Shown: in pieces, positions 28,901 through 38,300 of the stretch
Numbering within the stretch: position 1 is the first letter of the stretch
Layout: every line of letters begins with the position of its first letter
Assembly: GCA_022548915.1 (NCBI GenBank)
Contig: JAKZES010000032.1
Span: forward strand, 1 to 59,788
From: Verrucomicrobiaceae bacterium E54
Lineage (GTDB): Bacteria; Verrucomicrobiota; Verrucomicrobiia; Verrucomicrobiales; Akkermansiaceae
DNA length: 59,788 nt
Direction: 5' to 3'
The notes under the pieces: generated by a model
The model's database searches: none
The model's input: the letters and a program-made list of their open reading frames with translations, nothing else
Told to the model about the DNA's origin: nothing
Program-made: the position numbers and the translations under genes

Positions 28901-29853
28901 TCGTCGCCGTGCTGCCGCAGCGCCACCCCGATGCGCTGGGCGCCCGGTGCCGACCCGGCAACCACGTCGATCACCTTGCCCGAAATTTTCACCCGCGTCA
29001 CCCGGGCATCGACCCGACCGTCGATGTCGGCATCGTCCTTGAGCCGAACCGACACCCACCACCAGTTGTCACCGCCGGAAAGCTCCGCGTCGCCGGCAAA
29101 CACCGCCTTCGGACCACGGCCGGCATCGCCGAAGGGGTCGCCCCATCCACCGCTCGGATCCTCATCGCCCGGCACCAGTTCGATGGCGGCAAGGTCCTCC
29201 GGACGCGTCGTCCCCTCCATCTCCACCTCGACCGCCTCAAGCTTCAGCGGCTTCAGGTTGCCTTCGGTCGACACCCGCAGTCCGAGCACCGGATTGATCG
29301 CCTTGCGTTTGAGCACGGGGACCACCGGTTGGGCGACATCGACCTCCAGCAGTCGCATCGGCTTCTCCTCCTCGAGCTTCAGCAGATCCAGCATCACGCC
29401 CGACTTTTCCGGAGCGTTGCAGCGGATCCGCAGCCTCGAAACGCCGGCCTCCAGCGGCACCTCGACCGGCGTCAGGAATCCGCCGACCTTGACCGCCCCG
29501 TCGCCGTTCCAGACTTCTTCGTAGTCACCCCCTGGCCCCGCCGCATCGATCCGGAAAAGGAAGGGTTTGCGCGCGGTCCAGCGCTCGGCCCAGAACGACA
29601 GCCGCGAAGGCTTGGTCAGTGCTCCGGCCAACTCCAACTCCAAAGCCTGCTCGCCGCCGCCGGGCAACCGCAGGGACTGGTTGCCCGCCTTCGCGTGGCC
29701 CTGGTGGACCTCCGCCTGACCGGAACCCGCCGACCAGGTCCCCAGCGGCGTGTTCAGGGTCTCGAAGGCCCCGGCCGGATAGTCCTCGAAGGACTCCACG
29801 CCGGAAGCCAATGCCGTCATTCCCAGCAGGGTGAAGCAAATGCGCCGTTTCAT
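25966..29853 (-). CDS. Secreted GH33 sialidase / GH20 beta-hexosaminidase fusion
   Basis: The product is 1295 aa, from ATG 29853 with signal peptide MKRRICFTLLGMTALASG. Order: a carbohydrate-binding-like beta domain (about 20-170); a sialidase-associated N-terminal domain (about 180-300); a GH33 six-bladed propeller (about 305-650) with the RIP motif (Arg324) and five Asp-boxes (STDGGRSW, DDDGRTW, KDRGETW, KDLGASW, SEDLGMSW); a GH20 N-domain; and a GH20 catalytic barrel with HWHLTDYPGYRIESK and HLGSDEV (Asp926-Glu927). A C-terminal galactose-binding-like domain ends it. It would remove terminal sialic acid and then beta-linked HexNAc from host-type or algal glycans. Both active sites look complete. 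It leads the operon with PIG-L and proline dehydrogenase. Confidence 0.92.
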   Translation of the reverse strand: MKRRICFTLLGMTALASGVESFEDYPAGAFETLNTPLGTWSAGSGQAEVHQGHAKAGNQSLRLPGGGEQALELELAGALTKPSRLSFWAERWTARKPFLFRIDAAGPGGDYEEVWNGDGAVKVGGFLTPVEVPLEAGVSRLRIRCNAPEKSGVMLDLLKLEEEKPMRLLEVDVAQPVVPVLKRKAINPVLGLRVSTEGNLKPLKLEAVEVEMEGTTRPEDLAAIELVPGDEDPSGGWGDPFGDAGRGPKAVFAGDAELSGGDNWWWVSVRLKDDADIDGRVDARVTRVKISGKVIDVVAGSAPGAQRIGVALRQHGDDGSKAYRIPGMVRTKEGTLIAVYDIRYDGGRDLPGNIDVGASRSTDGGRSWEPMRVAMDMGPGGGDGVGDPCVFVDRVTGRIWIAALWSHGNRAWHGSGPGLEPDETGQLVMVHSDDDGRTWSKPRNITREVKDPAWRLLLNGPGTGITMKDGTLVFPAQYRAADGKPWSTMIWSKDRGETWKIGTGVKSDTTEAQLVELEDGVIMINCRDNRGGSRTVATTKDLGASWQLHPTDRKALPESICMASLLKWDVPGGDETLFFSNPATTSGRHTMTVKVSEDLGMSWPESMHTLYDKRSGAGYSCLAPADDAHLGILYEGPVEIYFLRIPVDELLERDEGGAFDPGSGARRNAPATLVPLPREIEWGGGKLEPGGWSVKASGDLGRASRLLDRMPVGEVELAVFLGPVAGGSEAYEMAVDESGVRLVGASDLGLLRGLSTLQQLTAEGELPFVHVHDWPAFPVRGFMHDVGRNFQEVETIERFIGTMASLKMNVFHWHLTDYPGYRIESKRHPVLNEKSSYRQTRQPGRFYTFEQIRGLFRKAHALGVEVLPEIDMPGHSEYFNTAFGFGMQDPRGMEICADLLDEFCDEVIVPLRKEGVSIPRFHLGSDEVRITNAAFLPKMVEVLRGHGLEVVVWRPGGLPDAECITQLWAKGKPAPGVRFIDSAVNYVNHMDFLDGPPHAFYWQPCWRPEGDGQALGAILCHWPDINTGGEENIYTQSPVLPAMVAAAERFWRGLPEDHPDLWSQLPSPGDPRLEPYRLFERDLLTVGRRLAREWPFPYHAQTSMRWRVIGPFPHGGDTTKTFPPESMERLGPVVHEGISYEPFEVAGGTIHFRNFFGLGGVLPGAPTEGTAYAETRVWSDEAREIPCWIGFNTPSTSDRRAGPMISGKWSHEDGRVWVNGEELEPPRWENEGYMPAKTARDERPFVNEGYAYREPALVKLDKGWNRVLVKAPKTSKGWKWMFTFLPLEDDLKIEP

Positions 29854-29943
29854 GCCGCGACTAAACGCAGCACCACGCCCAAATCCATCCCGGAACCGAC
29901 TGGTCATGAAGACCAACCAGTAGCCCTTCCTTGCTCCCCAGAC

Positions 29944-29971
29944 TTGCATGGACAAAGTGATCACCTATTCA
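29944..29971 (+). promoter_or_regulatory. Candidate promoter of prepilin-like gene copy 2
   Basis: TTGCAT (29944) and TATTCA (29966) are separated by 16 nt, with the palindrome GTGATCAC in the spacer. Transcription would begin about 25 nt before the ATG at 30002. The match to consensus is moderate. Confidence 0.35.
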
Positions 29972-29989
29972 AGTTCATTCCAGACGCCC

Positions 29990-29995
29990 GAGAGG
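29990..29995 (+). promoter_or_regulatory. Ribosome binding site deciding the start at 30002
   Basis: GAGAGG lies 6 nt before the ATG at 30002. It favours this start over the in-frame ATG at 29948, which overlaps the candidate promoter, and over the later ATG at 30053. Confidence 0.5.
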
Positions 29996-30001
29996 CACCC
30001 G

Positions 30002-33000
30002 ATGTTTGATTCCATTCATGACCTCCAAAAATTGAAGAGCATGAGTTGCGGCATGCCACGCACTGAATTTCCGTCCCGACTCGGCGGCGGAAAGCGGCGG
30101 CCTCGCGGCTTCGCCCTGGTGGCCACCGTCATGATGATGCTTTTGCTCGTAATGATCGGTGTCGGGCTGCTGTCTTTGTCGTCGGTCTCGCTGCGCTCGT
30201 CCCAGCAGGAATCCGCCGCTTCCGAAGCCCGGGCCAATGCTCGACTGGGGCTGGTGATGGCCATCGGACAGCTTCAGAAATTGTCCGGGCATGACCAGCG
30301 GATCACTGCGACCGCAGGGCTGCTGGATCAACCCGCCCCGGGGAAGCGTCACTGGAGCGGTGTCTGGTCGACCGAGGACTGGGATCCCTCCAAGCCGAAT
30401 CAGCGTGAGTTCCTCGGCTGGCTGGTCTCCGATTCCCAACTCGATCCCGCGCGCCCGGCCGCCCCGGAGAGCGCTGAACAACCCGTGGTCCCCGGCGAAG
30501 CGGTCACGCTCGTGGGCAAGGGCAGCGCCGAGGCAAGCCCGGATGACGAGGTCAAGGCCCGGCTCGTCACGCTCGGCGACGGCAGCGAACGGACTCGCGG
30601 TGGCTACGCCTACTGGGTTGGAGACCAGGGAGTGAAGGCCAGCTACGGCGTCGCGGAGCATGGTGAACGTGATCCCTGGAGCGAGGCCAGCCAGCTGGCC
30701 ACGATGACCCGGGTGGGCATCGAGGCCGCCGGAATCCCGGCACTGGACACATATCCCGAACTCACGGGTGACCAGGTGCGCAAGGGGGCCACGTCCGTGC
30801 TCACCATGGACGTGGCGCATGGTCCGGGCACGGCGAGGCAGGTCTTCCACGACTACGCGCCGCTTTCGCTTTCGTTGCTCACGGATGCCCGCCTCGGCGG
30901 ACTCGCGCGGGATCTCTCGACGGCCTTTGAACTGGAGGATCGGGAATTTCATCGCCTGGAGGAGTTCCACGGCACCAACGAACGGAACCGGACCCCTGGC
31001 TACAACGACCTGAGCCGCCGCTACCGCGATCCGAAGTTCTACGGCGACCGGGAACGCAGCAGTCTCGGCTACCTTGCCGAAATCAAGAACGGCAGCTCGA
31101 TCTTCCGCGGCCCCACTTGGGACCTGCTGCGCAACCACTACCGGCTCTACAAGCGCGAGTGGGACAGCGCCGGCTCGTGGCGGCGGGCCTATCCGCCGAC
31201 CGGACCCAAGAGCTTCGCGGCCCGCGGCTTCCTCCCCCACTCGTATGCCAAGACCTACCAGGGCCCCGGAGCCTCCCCGCCGTTCTTCTACCACCCGGGG
31301 GTCGCCCGCTTCTACGGCCGCGCCAATCGCGGCTTCTACATGGACCTCAACTACCTCGACAAGCCGCGGGGAGGTTTCGACAACGATTCCGCCGACGGAA
31401 TGATCCATGCCCGCTCGCCGCGCCTGATGCCGCTGGTCAGCCGCCTCACCATCACCTTCAGCGTGCTGCAGATTCCCACGCCCAGCGAGGAGGACTGGAG
31501 CCTCGGCATCGCCTTCGACCCCTACCTGGAACTGGTCAACCCCTACAACGTGCCCATCTCGTTCCAGTCGATCGGGATGTTCACGGCGAAGATCAACCTG
31601 TTCGGCGGGCGCATCCGTTTCACCGACCGCGCCAGCGGACAACAACGGGAAGCCCCGCTGGGGGACTACTTCTCCCAGAACTTCTACAACCAGGGCTCGT
31701 TCATCTTCCGCATTCCCCCGCCCCCCGGCCAGGACGCCTGGGTGCTGCAACCCGGCGAGGTAAAGGTGATCAGCCCGGTCAAGACCGGCCGCCAGGACAT
31801 CATCCGCAACCAGATCAACCGGGTGACCGGGCAGTTCGCCTACAGCGAGGATGCCGGGCTCTACTATTTCTACTCCCAGAACAACAAGTGGCAGGTGAAA
31901 CCGAAGGACGGGAGCATCGTCGAGTTCGAGATCACCGGCAACGACGGCCCGGAGCAGGACATGTTCACCGTTCATCTCCATTACGCAAAGGACCACGATG
32001 GAGGTGCCAGGGACGTGATGACCCACATTCCCCCGGTGAACATGTTCTCGGAGAACGACAGCTTCGACGACCCCCACATCACCAAGATCGGGTATGCCCG
32101 GGGAAACAACGGACCCGAAGGCCCGATCGAGATCCGCCGGTCGCTCAACACCAACCAGATTCCGAGGGAAGCCTCGGGACCTCAGGCCATCGCCGCCCTC
32201 GACATCAAGATGAAGACCGCGCGCTCGGACACCCCGGTGTTCTGGTTCAACCCGCGCGGCCAGGCCTTCGACACGCGCGACTACGACGGCGGACAGCGCA
32301 CTTCGCCGATCTGGGACTCCCGAGTGGTCCCGATCGGCGACATTTCCGAGCTGCAGCTCGTCGCCAACCCCGACGGCAACGGCTACTGGGGAGACAGCCA
32401 CACCGCCCTGAGCGGTTCCACCCGGGTGGTGCTCTACGAAGTGCCGCAGCTGCCGCTCACCTCCCCCGCCCAGCTCCAGCACGCGGACTTCTCGCTCACC
32501 GGCAGCGGCGGCTCGCTGATGCTCGGCAATTCCTTCGCCCACCCCGGCATCGCGGACCGCACGTCGATCATCACCCGGCGCGGCCGCGTGGCCAACGCCC
32601 ACACCGACTTCAGCCAGCTCCAGACCCTCGCCGACATGGCCTGGGCCGGCAACGAGATGCTGTGGGACCGCTATTTCTTCTCCGGCATGAACTGGGGCGA
32701 ATCGACCCTGCCGCTCACCGGCGCGCAACAACCTTACCCGAGCCAGGACGCCGCGGTGGACGCCCTGCTCGCCGCCGACCCGGATGAAAGCCATCCGCTC
32801 ATGAATCCGCGCATGATCCTTTTCGATCCGTCCTACTCGGCCACCCGTCGCGAGGAGTTGAAGGATTACGCGAAGCTCGCCGCCCATCTCTCCGTGGAGG
32901 GCGGCTTCAACGTCAACTCGACCTCCGAGCGCGCGTGGCGCGCCGTGTTCTCGACCCTCCGCGCCGCCACCATCACCTACTCCGGGGACGGCACCCCGAG

Positions 33001-33715
33001 GACCGAGGAAGCCGACAACGCGTTCAGCCGTTTCACCCTCCCGACCGCGGAGGCCTCGAACCTCTGGGAAGGCGGATTCCACAACCTCAGCGACGGACAA
33101 GTCGAGGCACTCGCCGAAGCGATGGTCGAGCAGGTCCGCGAGCGGGGGCCGTTCATGGGCTTGGCCGACTTCGTCAACCGGCGGCTCGACGACGGCAAAG
33201 GTTCGGCCGGCACCGATGTCGGCGTGCTCGGCGCGCTCCAGGCGGCCATCGAGAAGGCGGGGCTCAACGACCGACCGGCCGTCTCAAACCCGGTGTCCGC
33301 CAACAACATCGAACACCGGCGTTACGAGGTCGCCGGCGATAGCCGGTCCTTCAGCACCTACGTCGGCACGCCCGGCTACGTGATGCAGGCGGACATCCTC
33401 AGCGCGCTCGGGTCCAACCTGCGCGCCCGCTCGGACACCTTCATCATCCGCGCCTACGGCGAATCGCGGGATTCATCCGGCGGGGTCCGGGCCCGGGCGT
33501 GGTGCGAGGCCACCCTGCAGCGCACCCCGAGGTGGACGGAGCCGACCGATCTCGAGCCCACCATCACCGATCCCTCCTACTCCGGCTCCGATCCCGCCGG
33601 CGACCTGGTCGTCCGCCCGTGGCGCTCCAATCCGGACTTTCCCAAGCAGAACCGGACCTTCGGACGCCAGTTCATCATGACCGATTTCCGCTGGCTCAGC
33701 CCGTCCGAAGTCTGA
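30002..33715 (+). CDS. Large prepilin-like protein, Verru_Chthon cassette A type, copy 2
   Basis: The product is 1237 aa from ATG 30002; a shorter version could start at 30053. A basic leader (GGGKRRPRG) precedes FALVATVMMMLLLVMIGVGLL and the helix ARANARLGLVMAIGQLQKLSG, matching the copy at 20290-23838 almost residue for residue in this part. It shares FNVNSTSERAW, VRERGPFMGLADFVNRRL and a closing FRWLSPSEV. The central region differs in sequence and has more Tyr/Trp. It is likely exported and assembled by a type IV pilus-like system. It is followed 34 nt later by its small secreted partner, giving the same two-gene order as copy 1 but on the opposite strand. Confidence 0.82.
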   Translation: MFDSIHDLQKLKSMSCGMPRTEFPSRLGGGKRRPRGFALVATVMMMLLLVMIGVGLLSLSSVSLRSSQQESAASEARANARLGLVMAIGQLQKLSGHDQRITATAGLLDQPAPGKRHWSGVWSTEDWDPSKPNQREFLGWLVSDSQLDPARPAAPESAEQPVVPGEAVTLVGKGSAEASPDDEVKARLVTLGDGSERTRGGYAYWVGDQGVKASYGVAEHGERDPWSEASQLATMTRVGIEAAGIPALDTYPELTGDQVRKGATSVLTMDVAHGPGTARQVFHDYAPLSLSLLTDARLGGLARDLSTAFELEDREFHRLEEFHGTNERNRTPGYNDLSRRYRDPKFYGDRERSSLGYLAEIKNGSSIFRGPTWDLLRNHYRLYKREWDSAGSWRRAYPPTGPKSFAARGFLPHSYAKTYQGPGASPPFFYHPGVARFYGRANRGFYMDLNYLDKPRGGFDNDSADGMIHARSPRLMPLVSRLTITFSVLQIPTPSEEDWSLGIAFDPYLELVNPYNVPISFQSIGMFTAKINLFGGRIRFTDRASGQQREAPLGDYFSQNFYNQGSFIFRIPPPPGQDAWVLQPGEVKVISPVKTGRQDIIRNQINRVTGQFAYSEDAGLYYFYSQNNKWQVKPKDGSIVEFEITGNDGPEQDMFTVHLHYAKDHDGGARDVMTHIPPVNMFSENDSFDDPHITKIGYARGNNGPEGPIEIRRSLNTNQIPREASGPQAIAALDIKMKTARSDTPVFWFNPRGQAFDTRDYDGGQRTSPIWDSRVVPIGDISELQLVANPDGNGYWGDSHTALSGSTRVVLYEVPQLPLTSPAQLQHADFSLTGSGGSLMLGNSFAHPGIADRTSIITRRGRVANAHTDFSQLQTLADMAWAGNEMLWDRYFFSGMNWGESTLPLTGAQQPYPSQDAAVDALLAADPDESHPLMNPRMILFDPSYSATRREELKDYAKLAAHLSVEGGFNVNSTSERAWRAVFSTLRAATITYSGDGTPRTEEADNAFSRFTLPTAEASNLWEGGFHNLSDGQVEALAEAMVEQVRERGPFMGLADFVNRRLDDGKGSAGTDVGVLGALQAAIEKAGLNDRPAVSNPVSANNIEHRRYEVAGDSRSFSTYVGTPGYVMQADILSALGSNLRARSDTFIIRAYGESRDSSGGVRARAWCEATLQRTPRWTEPTDLEPTITDPSYSGSDPAGDLVVRPWRSNPDFPKQNRTFGRQFIMTDFRWLSPSEV

Positions 33716-33749
33716 CACTCCCCTCTCATCCGCCGCCCCACCCACGCCC

Positions 33750-34472
33750 ATGAAACCGGGACTTCCCCTCATCCTTTGCACGCTCGGCCTGCTCGTCGCC
33801 ACCACCCACGCCAGCCGGGCCCAGGAATCCGACGAGAATCGCCCCACCGCCCGCTTCACGGTGTGGGGCGACTGGACCGGAAAGGACCTCCATGTCGAAA
33901 ACCCCGGCGCTTCCCCCGGAAGGGACGAACGCTACATCAAGCTCGACCTGCTCGACCTCGGCTACTCCGCCGAGATTCCCTTTACCCGCGGCAAGCCGAT
34001 CGCCCTCTGCGCCCAATTGGAAATGGATGGCGAAACCCTCTGGCAACCGCTGATCGAGGTCAAGGTGCCCCCGGCAGTCCGCGAACCGCTCGTCATGATC
34101 TTCCCCGAAGATGAAGGCACCACCCGCTACAAGGTCTACGATCTCGACCCGTCGACCTTTCCCTTCGGCAGCTATCAACTCGTCAACCTCACCAAGGTGC
34201 GGCTGTTCGCCAAACTCGACGAGACCGGCATCCTGCTCGAGCCGGGCGGGCATGGGCACTTCAAGGAGTTGGGGCCCTCCAAACTCAATGTCTGGCTGCG
34301 CGTCGCCGCCGAGGGCCAGGACAGGAACGGTCATATCATCTATTCCTCGATGATGAAGAACCGCACCGACAAGCGCATGTTCATGTTCTTCCATCCTTCC
34401 GAATCCTCGCCGGACGCACCCTTCGCCGCCCGGACCCTGGTGGACTTCGCGCCGTCGGAACCCGGGTCCTGA
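33750..34472 (+). CDS. Small secreted partner of the prepilin-like protein, copy 2
   Basis: The product is 240 aa from ATG 33750, with signal peptide MKPGLPLILCTLGLLVATTHASRAQ. The beta-rich body carries FPFGSYQLVNLTKVRLFAKL, the counterpart of FPEGSFRLVNLCGIPVMVRV in the 260-aa protein at 19511-20293. Both end with a run of charged residues. Gene order (large prepilin-like gene, then this) is the same in both copies, which supports a functional pair. It converges on the YdjY lipoprotein gene, 9 nt away. Confidence 0.72.
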   Translation: MKPGLPLILCTLGLLVATTHASRAQESDENRPTARFTVWGDWTGKDLHVENPGASPGRDERYIKLDLLDLGYSAEIPFTRGKPIALCAQLEMDGETLWQPLIEVKVPPAVREPLVMIFPEDEGTTRYKVYDLDPSTFPFGSYQLVNLTKVRLFAKLDETGILLEPGGHGHFKELGPSKLNVWLRVAAEGQDRNGHIIYSSMMKNRTDKRMFMFFHPSESSPDAPFAARTLVDFAPSEPGS

Positions 34473-34481
34473 TGGCCGGAA

Positions 34482-35300
34482 TCACCGCGGTTCCCTCGCC
34501 ACCACGGTGAATTCGAGCGCCACGGAATCGCCGTTGGCGAGCGCGGGATGCCGCACCGGCTTCAGCTTCACCATGCCGGCACCGATTTCCTCATCGGCGA
34601 CCCGCAGCACCGAGTCGTGCGCGTGCCAGAAGATGGCGAAATCCCCGCTGAGGTCCGGGGCGTACAGATCGTCGAAGCCGCTCCCACTGAATTCCCACTC
34701 GACCGGTTCTGTCCATTCGCGGCCGTCCATCCGCCGGACCATTTCCCTGACCGCAACTCGCTCGCCCGAGGCGGGGACGATGCGGGCCGTGAATCGGCTC
34801 ACTCCCTTCCGACAACCGGCAAGGTGGAGCAGAAGTTCCAGATGCAGTGGTCGGACCTCTGTCACGAACAGGGTCTCGTGGACCCGGCCCCGCTCCGTGC
34901 AGAGCATGACCTCGAGCTCACCCGGATGGCGCTCGTCACCTTCATCCGGGTAACAGACACGCGCCGGCAGGCGAAAGGTGCGACTCGTCGCGTCGTAGCG
35001 GATCCCGCCCAGCTCGAAGCCATCCCCGTCCGATGAGAAGGGATGCAACCGGCGCAGTTCCTCGACCAACTCATCCACCTGCTCCCGGCTCTCATTTGTG
35101 ACCGGTCGCACGGCCTCCGCCTCCTGAAGCCGGGCCCAGCGTTTTTTCTCGGCCACCGGCAGCAGTGGAAATTCCCGGAGCAGCATCTCGCTCGCCGGGA
35201 CAGCCTCCACCGACCGCGCCTTGCCCTCGTCGCGGGAAGCATGGCGATCGCATGCCAAGAACAGCCCGCACGCCATCATCGGCATCAGCCAGGCCTTCAC
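34482..35300 (-). CDS. YdjY-domain lipoprotein
   Basis: The product is 272 aa from GTG 35300, overlapping the stop of the PDZ/toroid gene as GTGA. A lipobox (GLFLAC-DRH) predicts lipidation at Cys16. Residues about 90-170 match the YdjY pattern: YDATSRTFRLPARVCYPD, ELEVMLCTERGRVHETLFVT and HLELLLHLAGC. The C-terminal part contains VRRMDGREWTEPVEWEFSGS and FDDLYAPDLSGD. This part is repeated, in degraded form, in the remnant at 53308-53857. The protein is probably exported to the periplasm or outer membrane and partners with the PDZ/toroid protein made from the same transcript. Its biochemical role is unknown. Confidence 0.75.
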   Translation of the reverse strand: MKAWLMPMMACGLFLACDRHASRDEGKARSVEAVPASEMLLREFPLLPVAEKKRWARLQEAEAVRPVTNESREQVDELVEELRRLHPFSSDGDGFELGGIRYDATSRTFRLPARVCYPDEGDERHPGELEVMLCTERGRVHETLFVTEVRPLHLELLLHLAGCRKGVSRFTARIVPASGERVAVREMVRRMDGREWTEPVEWEFSGSGFDDLYAPDLSGDFAIFWHAHDSVLRVADEEIGAGMVKLKPVRHPALANGDSVALEFTVVAREPR

Positions 35301-38300
35301 GCGTCCGGTCCGGGTTCGATCGGCGGCAGGGCGGCGGGATCCTTCATCTGCGGATGCGCGTCCCGCACCATCCGCGTGTTGGGATTGTGATAGAAGCGAA
35401 GCGTCGCGACCGGCAGCTCTCCGCCGTGCGCGAACTCGACCCGCCACCTTTGCGCCGTGATGTCGGGAAAGACGGGGTGATGACCCGTGCCGACCGAGTA
35501 GTTGTCCCACACCACGGGAATCCACGCCGCGCCGTCGTGATACCAGATGCGCATGAACTGCGTTCCGGGAAAGCTCGCGTCCAGGCCGTTGGCGGTGACG
35601 TCGGACCCGAAGTCGAACTCGACGACCGCCCGCGAATCCACCGCGCCGATCCGCGCCTGGGTCGCATTCGAGAAGTCGTGGAATGCCTCCCACTCCCCCG
35701 CGTGGGTGCCGATGATCATGCGGTGTTCGCGCGCCTTGAGGATCTCCACCTGGGTCGGCGATTCGATCTTCAGGGCATGGACCCAGGGACAGATGAAGTT
35801 CTCACTCGCAAGGTCCACCAGCACGGCGTCGCCCTCGTGGGCCACCACATCCACACCCTCCCCCGGACCCTGGATTTCCATCATGCGTTCGGCCGGATAC
35901 ATGCAGTCGAAGGGAATGCCCGCGATCATCAGGGGCTGCGTCTGGAAAAACGGCCGCGGAGCGAAGCGGAGTCGCAGCTGCAGGCGCCGCAGGTTGACGT
36001 GATTCGAATGGGCGAACTCGAAATTGAATCTCAGGAGGCGTTCGTAGCTCACGCTCGTTTCGCCCAGGTCGAATGCGATCTTCGCAACGCCTTCGAACCC
36101 GGTGAGCGACGGATCCTTGAGAGCATGGGTGACGCCGAACTTTCGCACGCCCTGATCCAGGTCGAAACCCTCGCTTCCCTTGGTTTCGAACACCACCGCT
36201 TCGTGCAGGTTGGCACCCTCGATCGTCACCTTGCTCACCAACGGCAGCGGTGAGTTGCGGAACATTGCCGCCTTGTCGGCATCGAGCCAGTTGAGTTGCT
36301 GCAGCGGCAGCGCGACGTGCAGGTCGACCTGCTGCCTGCCTTCCTTGAGTGCGGTGTAGATTTTGAAATCCAACCCGCAGAGCAACTCGATTGCGTAAGC
36401 CCGCCGTCGATCGTCGAGATTCCGGTTTCCGGCAATCTCGCGGATCATCGCCGGCGCGCCGGACCCGATGATCCTCCGGGTCGCCGGGACCAGCTCCATG
36501 TCGCGGGGCAAGGCATGCAGCTCGCGGATTCCCGCAGCCAGCGCCGCCGGGGCCTGATCGCCCAGCAGTTCGAGGACCAGGCACCAGTTGCGGAGATAGT
36601 ATGAGTGGACCTGCCCGCCCCACTCGCTCACCGCCGTCCCCTCGAGACGGTCGGGATTCCACAGCTCCCGCTTGCCGGTGATCGCGAGGTTCTTCTTCAG
36701 CGCATTGAGGGTCAGGATGGTCCCGGCCGAGCGGATCCACACCGAGGTCACCCCTTCCCCGCCCTGGAAATCCAGCGGAAACGCCGACTTGAGGAAGCCC
36801 CCCTCCCAGTTGTCGTCGAGCGTCAGCTTGTAGCGGAAATGCCGCATGTGCTCGAGGAACACCTCCTCATCCGCCGCCGCCAGCGCCAGCGAGCCGAAGA
36901 TGAAGGCGAGCGAACTGGTGGCGTGGGAGTTGTCGCCGTCTCCCATCGACGCCTCCATGCGCTCGACGAACTCCTGCACCGCGGTCGCATGACCACCGCC
37001 GATCTGGACCGCCAGCAGACCCGGACCGGACATCGCGTGACCGCCGCCGTGACGACGCGAGTCGTCCCGCGCCATCCGCCTTCCCCGGCCGTAGGCATAG
37101 GTGCCGTTGACGCAGACTTCGCCGGCGTGCCGGATCACGCCATCCAGCGTGCGCCGGTCCATCGCGATCGGCGTCCGCGAAGCCAATGCCAGACCGAGCG
37201 CCAGATGCCCCGTCCCGTAGTGCTGGCCGGCGATGCCGTAGCCGAAGCCGTTCACCTTGTGCCCGGCCATGAAGTCATTCTTGCAGACGTCGAGCACCTG
37301 GTGGTAGGCCGCCTGAATGCCGGCGAGGATCTGCGGATCCCGCGTCTTCAGATAATACTCACTCAGGAAGATCAGCCGCATCGTCCGCTCGGCGGTCCAC
37401 TCGCTGGGAGCGTCGTGGTAGGCCACCCGATAGGCCGCCTTGCGCACCGCCTCGTCAAACTTCGGATCGCCGGAGGACATCAGCGCCAGCGCGCACCACG
37501 AGGTGTCCCAGCCGTCGCGGGTGTAGCCGGCGAGCCGCGGCCACGAGCCGTCGTCGCGCTGCTGCGCGGCCAGCCAGTCGACCTGGCGTTCCACCGTCAA
37601 CGCCGTCTTCGCGCAGTCCCGTGGAAAGTGCTCGGCAAAGCTCCCAGTGCGGCCGATCGGAAAGCGCAGTTCAACCAGGCTCTCCTCGTGGATGCCCTTC
37701 AAAGGCAGCGCCGCGTTGGTGTGCAGGATCCTCGGCTGCACCTTGCCATAGCTGAGCGCGGCGAAGGCCCCCTTGATGCGTTTGGTCCCATCCGGCAACT
37801 CCCACCTCGCCTGCCCGGTCGCGTGCAGGTTCAGGGATTGCGCGCAGCTCCTCCCGTGGACCTCCCGCGGCTCGTCCAGACTCAAGGACGGACTGCCGTA
37901 GCCGGCCTGCATCCCGATGGATGGTTGCTCTAACAAAGACCGCTCACCATCTTCACCAACCAGCACGACATCCATCCACATGGCCCCGTCGCCGTGGATG
38001 TTGTCGTCGAACTGGTGGCTCTCGAGCGTGATCACCCCGCCTTCGGGCACGGCGATGTCGAACTCCTGCACGCCGACCGACTGGTTGCCACCCTCGCCAC
38101 GCCACAACTCCCGCGTCGCCACCGGCAGCGGCTCCTCGCGGCCTTGCGGAACCCGCATCACCGTCAGCCACAAGTCGCCCCGCGCCTGAGCTTCATCCAA
38201 CTTCTCGCCGAGCATCAGCTGCAGCTCGCGGCGGTCCTTGTGCATGAAATCCCAATCCGGCCGATAGGCGTTGCCGGACTTCAGGAACTCGCCGTCGATC

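Noticed and set aside
29948..30001. Upstream ATG at 29948 for the second prepilin-like gene
   Set aside because: It overlaps the candidate promoter and lacks a ribosome site, whereas 30002 has GAGAGG at a proper distance.
29975..33100. A 1041-codon antisense frame over the second prepilin-like gene
   Set aside because: The sense frame has a prepilin helix and a paralog; the antisense product has no recognisable domain.
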